This document shows, in pieces, positions 36,222 to 43,800 of a stretch of DNA of 64,000 nucleotides (position 1 is its first letter; every line of letters starts with the position of its first letter). A program made the position numbers and the translations under genes. The DNA comes from CAYPNP01 sp964412195. GTDB lineage: Bacteria > Acidobacteriota > JAAYUB01. The stretch lies in NCBI GenBank assembly GCA_964412195.1, contig CAYPNP010000012.1:1-64000 (forward strand), given 5' to 3'. The notes under the pieces were generated by a model that saw nothing but the letters and a program-made list of their open reading frames with translations, did no database searches and was not told the origin of the DNA.

Positions 36222-37310
36222 TTGAAGCCGGAAAACACCCTCCCCCCCGAATACCGGAAGCTGGATCCCGCGGCCCTGCACGAACGGCTGCGCGCCGTCC
36301 GGGAGCGGCTGGGCCGGCGGATCCTGGTCCTGGCCCACCACTACCAGCGGGACGAAATCGTCGCGCAGGCCGACGAGGCGGGGGATTCCCTCAAGCTGGC
36401 CCAGCTCGCGGCGGAACGCCACGGCGTGGCGCACATCGTCCTGTGCGGCGTCCGATTCATGGCCGAGAGCGCGGACATCCTCACCCCGCCGGAACAGGCC
36501 GTGTACCTGCCGAATCCGACCGCCGGCTGCCTGATGGCGGACATGGCCCCGGAGGGGGAGGCGGTCGCCTGCTGGGAGCAGCTGCGGCAGCTGCCGGGCC
36601 GGACCGTCCCCGTGACCTACGTCAACTCCAGCGCCGAGGTGAAGGCGCTGGTGGGCCGGAACGGCGGGGCGTGCTGCACCTCCTCCAACGCCGCCCGGGT
36701 GCTGCGGTGGGCCCTCGGGAACGGCGACCGGGTCCTCTTCCTCCCCGACCAGCACCTGGGGAGGAACACCGCCCGCGCCATGGGGATCGGCGCCGATCAG
36801 GCGGCGGTCTGGCAGCCCGGCCGCCCGTGGGGAGGCCAGGCGGAACACACGCTTCGATCGGCCCGGATCGTCCTCTGGGCGGGGCACTGCTACGTCCACC
36901 AGATGTTCCAGGTGTCTCACGTCCGGCACGTCCGCAAGACCGACCCGGGCATGCGCGTGATCGTCCACCCGGAGTGCGCCTTCGAGGTGGTCCAGGCGGC
37001 GGACGAGTATGGCTCCACCGAGCAGATCATCCGGGCGGTGACAAGTTCCCCGCCGGGCAGCCGCTGGGCGGTCGGGACGGAGATCACCCTCGTCCAGCGC
37101 CTGGCCCGGCAGTGCCCGGACCGCACCGTCGTGCCCCTGTCCCGTTTCGGCACCTGGTGCGCGAACATGGGCCGGACCGGACTCCCCCATCTGCTGCACG
37201 CGCTGGAGGGAGTGGACGCCGGCCGGCCGGCCAACCGCGTGCACGTGCCGGCCGACACGGCCGCCGACGCCAGGGTGGCGCTGGAGCGGATGCTGTCGCT
37301 GGCCGGCTGA
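36222..37310 (+). CDS. nadA: Quinolinate synthase
   Basis: 362 residues from the TTG at 36222, which has a GGAGGAGGGAG ribosome site; a GTG at 36171 overlapping the previous stop is possible but has none. NadA condenses iminoaspartate with dihydroxyacetone phosphate to quinolinate in NAD synthesis. The three [4Fe-4S] cysteines are visible: Cys-103 (NPTAGCLMADM), Cys-223 (GHCYVHQMF) and Cys-313 (WCANMGRTG). The substrate-binding segments LAHHYQRDEI, HPEC and GTEITLVQRL are also present. No nadB or nadC is beside it. Confidence 0.93.
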   Translation: MKPENTLPPEYRKLDPAALHERLRAVRERLGRRILVLAHHYQRDEIVAQADEAGDSLKLAQLAAERHGVAHIVLCGVRFMAESADILTPPEQAVYLPNPTAGCLMADMAPEGEAVACWEQLRQLPGRTVPVTYVNSSAEVKALVGRNGGACCTSSNAARVLRWALGNGDRVLFLPDQHLGRNTARAMGIGADQAAVWQPGRPWGGQAEHTLRSARIVLWAGHCYVHQMFQVSHVRHVRKTDPGMRVIVHPECAFEVVQAADEYGSTEQIIRAVTSSPPGSRWAVGTEITLVQRLARQCPDRTVVPLSRFGTWCANMGRTGLPHLLHALEGVDAGRPANRVHVPADTAADARVALERMLSLAG

Positions 37311-37419
37311 TCCGGGTAGACGGGAAAGGGCGGCCGCCGGCCGTTCCCCGGATCGCGCCGGCAAGGATCTTCGGACCGAACCCGTTCGGCGGAAACGGTC
37401 CGGCGTCAAGGAGTGAACC

Positions 37420-37725
37420 ATGCCCGCTGACTCCACCGGAGATTACCTGATCCGACCCGCGGGGCGCGTCTGCCTCGGCGAGGGGTTGCCGGTCTTCCAG
37501 AAATCCGTCGCCGACGCCCTGGAGCAGCCCCCCGCCCGGATCGTCCTGGACCTCGCCGACGTGAGCTACATCGACAGCTCCGGCCTGGGCGAGATCCTGA
37601 AGCTGTTCCTGGAAGGCAAGTCCAAGGGTAAGACGCTGGTGCTGGTCCACGTCCCGGCCTCCGTCCGGAAGATCCTCCACAGTACGCGGCTGGATAAGGT
37701 ATTCACCATCCAGGACGAGCTCTGA
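37420..37725 (+). CDS. STAS-domain anti-sigma factor antagonist
   Basis: 101 residues forming one STAS domain. The phosphorylation site is intact as YIDSSGLGEI, with Ser-53 the expected target. Proteins of this SpoIIAA/RsbV type release a sigma factor by binding its anti-sigma kinase when unphosphorylated. No kinase or phosphatase gene is next to it, so the partner is elsewhere. It follows nadA by 110 bases. Confidence 0.88.
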   Translation: MPADSTGDYLIRPAGRVCLGEGLPVFQKSVADALEQPPARIVLDLADVSYIDSSGLGEILKLFLEGKSKGKTLVLVHVPASVRKILHSTRLDKVFTIQDEL

Positions 37726-37769
37726 CCCCGGCCTGGCTGCCTCCGTCGGCCGGCTGCCCAACGGCCCGC

Positions 37770-37798
37770 TTGTTTTTGCTTCACTGGAATTGTACATA
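37770..37798 (+). promoter_or_regulatory. Promoter of tdh
   Basis: TTGTTT (37770-37775), a 17-base spacer ending in TG, then TACATA (37793-37798), 84 bases before the start. Confidence 0.5.
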
Positions 37799-37882
37799 TT
37801 CTTTAAAATCGGCTTGCACTCCGGCCCTCCCCCATCGGATAATGAATGGTTCTATCGACAATACAGAGCCAAAGGAGGACAT

Positions 37883-38989
37883 ATGGCTGAGAAGATGAAA
37901 GCGGTGGTCAAAACCCGGCCCGAGCTGGGCGGGGAACTGCTGGAAGTGAACCTTCCCCGGATCGCCCCCGACCAGGTGCTGGTCAAGGTCCGGGCCACCT
38001 CCATCTGCGGCACCGATGTGCACATCTACAAGTGGGACGCCTGGGCCGCCAACCGGATCGGCGAGAAGCGCCTGCCCCAGACCATGGGCCACGAGGTGGC
38101 CGGCGAGGTCGTGGAAGTCGGCGGTCACGTCAAGCGGATCAAGGTGGGGGACTATGTCTCCGCCGAGACCCACATCTACGATCCCGCCGACCTGACCGCC
38201 CTGATCGGCCAGCTCCACATCGGCGATCACATGAAGATCCTGGGCGTGGACTGCGACGGTGCGTTCGCCGAGTACTTCGCCGTGCCCGAGTCGGTCTGCT
38301 GGGTCAACGACCCGTCGATCCCGCCCGAGATCGCCACCCTGCAGGAGCCCCTGGGCAACGCCGTGTACACCGTGCTGGGCGAGGATTTCAACGTCGCCGG
38401 CAAGACGGTGGTCATCCTGGGCGACGGCCCCGCGGCGCTGCTGGCCGCCGGCGTGGCGCGGGTCTGCGGCATGGCGAAGATCTTCATCGTGGGCAAGTAC
38501 GATTTCAACCTGGACATCGCCTGCAAGATGGGCGCCGACTTCAAGCTGTACGCCAACAAGGACGACGTCGACCGGGTGGCCTTCGTCAAGGACCACACCT
38601 ACGGCGCCGGCGCCGACATCGTGCTGGACATGGCCGGCAGCCCGCAGGCCCTGACCGAGGGCTTCAAGATGCTGCGCCGGGGCGGCCGCTTCTCCGCCTT
38701 CGGCATCGCCTCGGAGTCGCCCACCATGATCGACTACAACAACGGCATCGTGTTCAAGGGCGCCCAGATCCACGGCATCAACGGCCGGCTGATGTTCGAC
38801 ACCTGGTACCGGGTGCGCAACCTGCTCGCCACAGGGCGACTGGATATCCGCCCCGTCATCACCCACATGTTCCGGCTGGACGGGTACAAGGCCGGATTCG
38901 ACGCCATGCTGGGTCGGCCGCGCCAGTCGGCGAAGGTGGTGCTCTTCCCGACCGCCGACGAGTTTGCCGCCGCGAAGAAGCGGATGTGA
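37883..38989 (+). CDS. tdh: L-threonine 3-dehydrogenase-like medium-chain dehydrogenase
   Basis: 368 residues from the ATG at 37883 with AGGAGG upstream. The catalytic zinc site (Cys-42 in SICGTDVHIY, His-70/Glu-71 in MGHEVAGEV) and the NAD fold (VVILGDGPAALLAAGVAR) are as in Tdh, which oxidises threonine to 2-amino-3-ketobutyrate. The kbl gene downstream completes the pathway. The lobe that normally carries four structural zinc cysteines (residues about 95-125) is present at full length but contains none of them: THIYDPADLTALIGQLHIGD stands in that position. The enzyme must stabilise this loop without zinc or may have shifted specificity. Confidence 0.85.
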   Translation: MAEKMKAVVKTRPELGGELLEVNLPRIAPDQVLVKVRATSICGTDVHIYKWDAWAANRIGEKRLPQTMGHEVAGEVVEVGGHVKRIKVGDYVSAETHIYDPADLTALIGQLHIGDHMKILGVDCDGAFAEYFAVPESVCWVNDPSIPPEIATLQEPLGNAVYTVLGEDFNVAGKTVVILGDGPAALLAAGVARVCGMAKIFIVGKYDFNLDIACKMGADFKLYANKDDVDRVAFVKDHTYGAGADIVLDMAGSPQALTEGFKMLRRGGRFSAFGIASESPTMIDYNNGIVFKGAQIHGINGRLMFDTWYRVRNLLATGRLDIRPVITHMFRLDGYKAGFDAMLGRPRQSAKVVLFPTADEFAAAKKRM

Positions 38990-39040
38990 TCGAGGCTCGA
39001 GGCTCGGGATTCGGGACTCGGAGCACGGGATTCGGGGCTG
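38990..39040. repeat. GAGGCTCGGGATTCGGG repeat, left arm of an inverted pair
   Basis: Degenerate 7-base units (GGCTCGA, GGCTCGG, GATTCGG, GACTCGG). The 15 bases at 38992-39006 are the exact reverse complement of 39580-39594 beyond the S23 gene. Confidence 0.8.
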
Positions 39041-39098
39041 AAAGCAAGCCACAGGCAATCAAACCATATTCTGGGCGTGGTACACGTGATAGACGGAA

Positions 39099-39617
39099 AT
39101 GAAACGCTCGGACTCCTGGGATGGAACAGTGACAGAAGGAAGCCGCTATTTAAGGAATTACCAAGACTTGCGGGTTTGGCAGCAGAGCATTTCATTGGTG
39201 AAAGTGGTGTATCAGCACACCGGACGCTTTCCCGCCACGGAACGATTTGGCTTAGTGGCACAAATGAGGCGCGCCGCTGTTTCCATCCCCTCGAATATCG
39301 CCGAGGGCCATTCCCGGTCGGGTTCCCGGGATTTTCTACGCTTCCTGTCGATCGCTCTGGGCTCTGTCGCGGAGCTGGAAACTCAGTCAATCATCAGTTC
39401 AGAGTTGGGCTTCCTCCAGTCACCTCTGCGTGATGAAATTCTCGCCCAACTCAACTCGATCGGCAAGATGCTGCGAGGACTCCAGAAGTCCATCGAACCT
39501 TATTGTGTGAAAGATATTGAGATGGCTTATGGAACTAGCACTGCACCATGGAACGAAAATCCCTTTGATTCCGAGCAGTCGAGCCTCGAGCCTCCAGTCT
39601 CGAGTCCCGGAGATTGA
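39099..39617 (+). CDS. Four-helix-bundle protein of the S23/IVP family
   Basis: 172 residues. The conserved family core is visible as YQDLRVWQQSISL, QMRRAAVSIPSNIAEGHSR and FLSIALGSVAELETQ. Such proteins were first found encoded in 23S rRNA intervening sequences, and are related to the Avd accessory protein of diversity-generating retroelements; their own function is unknown. The gene sits between tdh and kbl, which are usually adjacent, and is bounded by inverted repeats, the right one forming its last codons. This looks like an insertion into the operon. The start may be later, since the family usually begins just before YxDLxVW. No reverse transcriptase is nearby. Confidence 0.85.
   Translation: MKRSDSWDGTVTEGSRYLRNYQDLRVWQQSISLVKVVYQHTGRFPATERFGLVAQMRRAAVSIPSNIAEGHSRSGSRDFLRFLSIALGSVAELETQSIISSELGFLQSPLRDEILAQLNSIGKMLRGLQKSIEPYCVKDIEMAYGTSTAPWNENPFDSEQSSLEPPVSSPGD
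39572..39610. repeat. Right arm of the inverted pair around the S23 gene
   Basis: CGAGCCTCGAGCCTC (39580-39594) with further degenerate TCGAGTCCCGG units. It overlaps the 3' end of the S23 coding sequence. Confidence 0.8.
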
Positions 39618-39649
39618 CCAAAAACACATTATTTTAAGGAGCAGCCAAT

Positions 39650-40897
39650 ATGTACGGAAAAATGAAAGGATTCCTCGCCGAAGAGCTGAAGAAGCTGGAA
39701 GAGCAGAAACTGTACAAGCACGAACGGATCATCGAGAGCCCCCAGGGCGCCGAGATTGTCGTGAAGGGTAGGAAGTGCCTGAATTTCTGCGCCAACAACT
39801 ACCTCGGCCTCTCCTCCCACCCGGACCTGATCCAGGCCGCCCACGAGGGGATCGACCACCGCGGCTACGGCCTGTCCTCCGTCCGCTTCATCTGCGGCAC
39901 GCAGGACATCCACAAGACCCTCGAGCGGAAGGTCTCCGAGTTCCTCGGCATGGATGACACGATCCTGTTCTCTTCCTGCTTCGACGCCAACGGCGCCGTC
40001 TTCGAGCCGCTGCTGGGCGAGCAGGACGCCATCATCAGCGACGCGCTCAACCACGCTTCCATCATCGACGGGGTGCGGCTGTGCAAGGCCCAGCGCTGGG
40101 CCTACAAGCACTCCGACATGCGCGACGTGGAGGAGCTGGACCAGGCCACCGGCAAAACCGCCAAGGGCCTGGAGCGCTGCCTGAAGGAAGCCAACGAGAA
40201 GGGCTGCCGCTTCAAGATGATCGCCACCGACGGCGCCTTCTCCATGGACGGCGACGTCGCCAACCTGAAGGACATCTGCGCCCTGGCCGAGAAGTACGAC
40301 GCCCTGGTCATGGTGGACGACTCCCACGCCAGCGGCTTCATGGGCAAGACCGGCCGCGGCACCCACGAGCACAACGGGGTGATGGGGCGCGTGGACATCA
40401 TCACCACCACCTTCGGCAAGGCGCTCGGCGGGGCGTCCGGCGGCTGCATCTCCGGCCGGAAGGAGATCATCGACTGGATGCGGAACAAGGCCCGCCCGTA
40501 CCTGTTCTCCAACACCGTGGCCCCGTCGGTGGTCATGGCGACCATCCGGGTCATGGACATGCTGTCCTCCACCACGACCCTGCGTGACAAGCTGGAGCGG
40601 AACACCCTGTACTTCCGCGAGAAGATGACGGCCGCCGGCTTCGACATCATCCCCGGCGTGCACCCCATCACGCCCATCATGTTCGGCAAGTACCCCGACT
40701 GCTCCAAACTGGCTGTGGACTTCGCCAACGCCATGCTGGACGAGGGGATCTACGTCATCGCCTTCAGCTTCCCGGTCGTGCCGCGGGGCAAGGACCGGAT
40801 CCGCGTGCAGATCTCGGCCGCCCACGAGCAGCACCACCTCGAGCAGGCCATCGCGGCCTTCACCAAGGTCGGCCGCAAGCTGGGCATGATCAAGTAA
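39650..40897 (+). CDS. kbl: Glycine C-acetyltransferase (2-amino-3-ketobutyrate CoA ligase)
   Basis: 415 residues, close to the family norm of about 400. It is a PLP-dependent alpha-oxoamine synthase: the Schiff-base lysine is Lys-257 in TTFGKALGG, with the DSHASG cofactor motif near 224-229 and the CANNYLGLSSHP substrate segment near 47-58. It cleaves 2-amino-3-ketobutyrate with CoA into glycine and acetyl-CoA, completing threonine breakdown begun by Tdh. AAGGAG precedes the start. A strong terminator ends the unit. Confidence 0.95.
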   Translation: MYGKMKGFLAEELKKLEEQKLYKHERIIESPQGAEIVVKGRKCLNFCANNYLGLSSHPDLIQAAHEGIDHRGYGLSSVRFICGTQDIHKTLERKVSEFLGMDDTILFSSCFDANGAVFEPLLGEQDAIISDALNHASIIDGVRLCKAQRWAYKHSDMRDVEELDQATGKTAKGLERCLKEANEKGCRFKMIATDGAFSMDGDVANLKDICALAEKYDALVMVDDSHASGFMGKTGRGTHEHNGVMGRVDIITTTFGKALGGASGGCISGRKEIIDWMRNKARPYLFSNTVAPSVVMATIRVMDMLSSTTTLRDKLERNTLYFREKMTAAGFDIIPGVHPITPIMFGKYPDCSKLAVDFANAMLDEGIYVIAFSFPVVPRGKDRIRVQISAAHEQHHLEQAIAAFTKVGRKLGMIK

Positions 40898-40918
40898 TAC
40901 CGGCCATCGCGAGACAAC

Positions 40919-40950
40919 AAAGGGCGACCTTTCGGGGTCGCCCTTTTCTT
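40919..40950 (+). terminator. Intrinsic terminator of the tdh-kbl unit
   Basis: AAGGGCGACC/GGTCGCCCTT, a 10-base stem with a 6-base loop, then TTCTTT. Confidence 0.88.
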
Positions 40951-40960
40951 TGGGGGAGAG

Positions 40961-41312
40961 CGGACTTCGGACATCGGAATTCGGGGCTAGGGACTAGGGG
41001 CTGGGGGCTCGGAGCTCGGGGCTTGGGGTTCGGGACTCGAGGCTCGGGGAATTGTGGATGATTCAATCGAGGAGTGGGGATTAAAAGCTTTTCGTGTGTT
41101 TCGTGTATTTCGTGGTTGTTAGCGATTGGCGGATCGGAAGCTGTTTCGTGTGGTTCGTGTGGTTCGTGGTTTCGATTGCGGATTGCGGATTGCGGATTGG
41201 AAACCCGGCTCCCCCTTTGTGCCCTTCGTGCCTCTGTGGTGAATTCCCCGCTTGCGGATTGCGGATCTACTTCGACGTTCGATGTTCCGTGTTCGATGTT
41301 CGATGTTCGCCT
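40961..41312. repeat. Composite block of six degenerate repeat families
   Basis: In order: CGGACTTCGGACATCGG (40961-40977); GGGACTAGGGGCTGGGGG and GGGACTCGAGGCTCGG types (40981-41050); TTTCGTGTGTTTCGTG types (41089-41176); GATTGCGGATTGCGG (41176-41200, again near 41252); CTTTGTGCCCTTCGTGCC (41210-41245); and TTCGATGTTCGATG (41269-41312). Several of these occur singly elsewhere in the window. No gene with a ribosome site is present in the stretch from 40898 to 41315. Confidence 0.75.
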
Positions 41313-41315
41313 GGA

Positions 41316-42257
41316 TCACACCTGGCGTTCATCCCGAGTGAAATGAGGCGGCTCCATCTGCAGCGTCGAATGGACGATCCCGAAGCGCTCCCGCAGCAGC
41401 CTCCTGGATTCGCCCAGGCATTCCTGCCAGTGGAGAGAATCGCTGCAGCTGTTCTCCAGCTTCAGGTGGGCGCTCAGGATGGGGATGCCGGAGGCGATCG
41501 TCCAGATGTGGAGGTCGTGGACGTCCCGCACGTGGGGCAGCCCCTCCAGGGCGGCCTTGACCGCGTGGTAGTCGATGTGGTCCGGGGTGGCCTCCAGCAG
41601 GATGTTCATGGTCTGGCGGAGCAGCCCCCAGCTGCTCCAGAGGATCAGCAGGCCGATGAGCAGGCTGACCAGCACGTCGATCGGCGTCCAGCCCGTCCGC
41701 CAGATCACCACACCGGCCAGCAGCGCGCCGGCGGAACCCAGGGCGTCACCCACCATATGCAGGAACGCCCCCCGGAGGTTGAGGCTGTGCCGGATGCCGC
41801 CCGCCAGGATCCAGGCGCTGCCGGCGTTCACGAGGAGGCCCAACACCGCCACGACGAGAAGGACCGGCGCATCCACCGACTGCGCCTGTCCGAACCGGCG
41901 CCAGGCCTCCCAGAAGATGAACCCGACCATGAGCACCAGCAGGCCGCCGTTGACGAAGGCGCCCAGCACTTCCGTGCGTAGCAGGCCGAACGTCCGTTTC
42001 GGAGTGGGGGGCTGGCTGGCGAGCAGCGCCGCCACCAGGGCCAGGGCCAGCGCCACGACGTCCGTCAGCATGTGGCCGGCGTCGGCCAGCAGGGCCAGAC
42101 TGTTCGCCAGGATGCCGCCGGCCACCTCCACGGCGAGGAACACGAGGTTGGCGGCCAGCACCCAGACCAGCCGCGAAACGTTCCCCGCCCCGCCCGGTCG
42201 CCTGGTCCCGCTCCCCCCGGAAGGGGCGAGGTGCTCATGCCCGCCGACGCCGCTCAT
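41316..42257 (-). CDS. Cation diffusion facilitator (zinc/cobalt/cadmium exporter)
   Basis: 313 residues from the ATG at 42257; the longer frame adds 27 non-conserved residues. A short His-containing N-terminal tail is followed by six membrane segments. The metal site is visible as LLADAGHMLTD (Asp-59, His-62, Asp-66) and HMVGDALGS in the fifth segment. A cytoplasmic C-terminal domain (from about 215) contains HVRDVHDLHIWTI, usual for CzcD/ZitB-type proteins. It exchanges divalent metal for protons at the cytoplasmic membrane. It is divergent from the VWFA gene. Confidence 0.93.
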   Translation of the reverse strand: MSGVGGHEHLAPSGGSGTRRPGGAGNVSRLVWVLAANLVFLAVEVAGGILANSLALLADAGHMLTDVVALALALVAALLASQPPTPKRTFGLLRTEVLGAFVNGGLLVLMVGFIFWEAWRRFGQAQSVDAPVLLVVAVLGLLVNAGSAWILAGGIRHSLNLRGAFLHMVGDALGSAGALLAGVVIWRTGWTPIDVLVSLLIGLLILWSSWGLLRQTMNILLEATPDHIDYHAVKAALEGLPHVRDVHDLHIWTIASGIPILSAHLKLENSCSDSLHWQECLGESRRLLRERFGIVHSTLQMEPPHFTRDERQV

Positions 42258-42440
42258 GCCCACCGGTCCCTCCTCGCCACGCGTATCCAAGCCTCGGGGA
42301 ACACCCGGCCTGCCCGGCGATCCCGACTTCTCCCGCATTATTCAGGATTGCCGCTCCCGAGTCAACCGGCGATCTCCGAGCCGGAATTTGAAACGGGTTC
42401 CGGCGAGTGTTATCATGCTCGCCGAGGAAGGAGAACGAAC

Positions 42441-43442
42441 ATGCGCACTTTCCTGGCCGCCCTGATCGGGACCGTCCTGTTCGCCCTCGCGCCCGCCCAG
42501 GAGACTCCCCCAACGAAAAAGGGACAGGAACTTCCGCCCAGCACCCAACAGATCCCCGCCCTTTCCACGGAATCGGTGGCCGCCCGCTTCCACGTGCAGG
42601 TACGGGACAAGAAGGGCAACCTGGTGGTCGGGCTGAAACGGGAGAACTTCCAGGTCCTCGAAGACAAGAAGCCCCAGGACATCGTCTTTTTCGAGTCGGA
42701 CCAGGCGCCCGTCACCGTGGCCGTCCTGATGGAGTTCAGCCGGGGCACCAACAGCATCCTCCAGGACGTGCGCGACGGGACCTACCTGCTGGTCAAGCAG
42801 CTGGGGCCGGAGGACTACTGCGCCCTCGTGGCCTTCAACAACCACCCGATCATCGTGGAGGACTTCACCCAGGACAAGGACAAGATCCTGACGGGTGTGG
42901 CCCGGATGAACATGACCTTCGCGCGGGGCATCGAGCTGCTGGAAAGCGTCCGCTTCCTGGTCCGCCGCATGGTGGACATTCCCGGCAAGAAGGGCATCGT
43001 CCTGCTAGCCACCGGCCTGACCACGCCCGGGGGCAACTACAACGGCCTGCTCAAGGAGCTCCAGAGCGCGAACGTGCCGATCTTCCCCGTCTCCATCGGC
43101 CAGTACGCCCGCGCCGTGCTGGACCCGTACCTGTCGGAAGACGCCCACGCCCAGCTGTTCCAGGCTGACGTGCGCCTTCGGAGCCTGGCGGAGAACTCCG
43201 GCGGCTCGGTGTTCTACCCGCGCTTCCCCGCCGAGTTCCGCAAGACCTTCGAGATCGTCCGTCTGTACCTCCAAACCCAGTACCTGCTGGCATACAGCCC
43301 GCCCGATCCCGACGACCACAAGCGCAAGCGGTCGTTGAAAATCACGGCCCGGGCCGATCTCGACGGAGACGGGAAACCGGAAGAGCTGGAGACCATCCAC
43401 GTCAAAGAGTACGTTCTGGGCGGCCAGGCGGGAGGCGAATGA
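42441..43442 (+). CDS. VWFA-related Acidobacterial domain protein
   Basis: 333 residues from the ATG at 42441 behind AAGGAG. A Sec signal peptide (1-19, ALAPAQ) leads to a short linker, then a small beta domain (FHVQVRDKKGNLVVGLKREN) and a von Willebrand factor A-like domain (about 93-300). The metal-adhesion motif, normally DxSxS, reads LMEFSRGTN (98-104), so Asp and the second Ser are replaced and metal binding may be lost. The architecture is characteristic of Acidobacteriota, where many paralogues of unknown role are exported. It probably mediates protein contacts outside the cytoplasm. Confidence 0.9.
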   Translation: MRTFLAALIGTVLFALAPAQETPPTKKGQELPPSTQQIPALSTESVAARFHVQVRDKKGNLVVGLKRENFQVLEDKKPQDIVFFESDQAPVTVAVLMEFSRGTNSILQDVRDGTYLLVKQLGPEDYCALVAFNNHPIIVEDFTQDKDKILTGVARMNMTFARGIELLESVRFLVRRMVDIPGKKGIVLLATGLTTPGGNYNGLLKELQSANVPIFPVSIGQYARAVLDPYLSEDAHAQLFQADVRLRSLAENSGGSVFYPRFPAEFRKTFEIVRLYLQTQYLLAYSPPDPDDHKRKRSLKITARADLDGDGKPEELETIHVKEYVLGGQAGGE

Positions 43443-43605
43443 GCCTCCTCCGCCCCCTTTCACCGACGTTCTCGCGCCGCTTCACCGGCCCCCTGTTCAA
43501 TCCCTTGGATCAGAATTCAATATATTGGACAGACGCGCCCAACAGCCCCAACGGCCTTTGGCATGCCGCCAATAAACCATTTATTTTCTATGTGATATAG
43601 ACGGC

Positions 43606-43633
43606 TTGCATCCCTCGGCCCTTTTGGTATAAA
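43606..43633 (+). promoter_or_regulatory. Promoter of the second TonB receptor gene
   Basis: TTGCAT (43606-43611), a 16-base spacer and TATAAA (43628-43633), leaving an unusually long leader of about 160 bases before the start. The gap 43443-43800 is otherwise AT-richer, non-coding sequence. Confidence 0.6.
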
Positions 43634-43800
43634 TATTGCTTAAAACCCACTATGTTCATCGGGGACTGGGTATGCCCGCTTGAACAGGTCCACTGGAGAA
43701 TCGGCACAGGCAGGACTGATTGTTCATACACTTGAAAACGATTGATTCGATTGGATTTTTCGGTTTTTCTACAATCCTAATCCCAACAGGAGGTTTGTCC

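Noticed and set aside
43500..43605. Regulatory RNA in the leader of the second TonB receptor
   Set aside because: The region is AT-rich with a small CAATATATTG palindrome, but I could not find a conserved riboswitch core or a terminator/anti-terminator pair.
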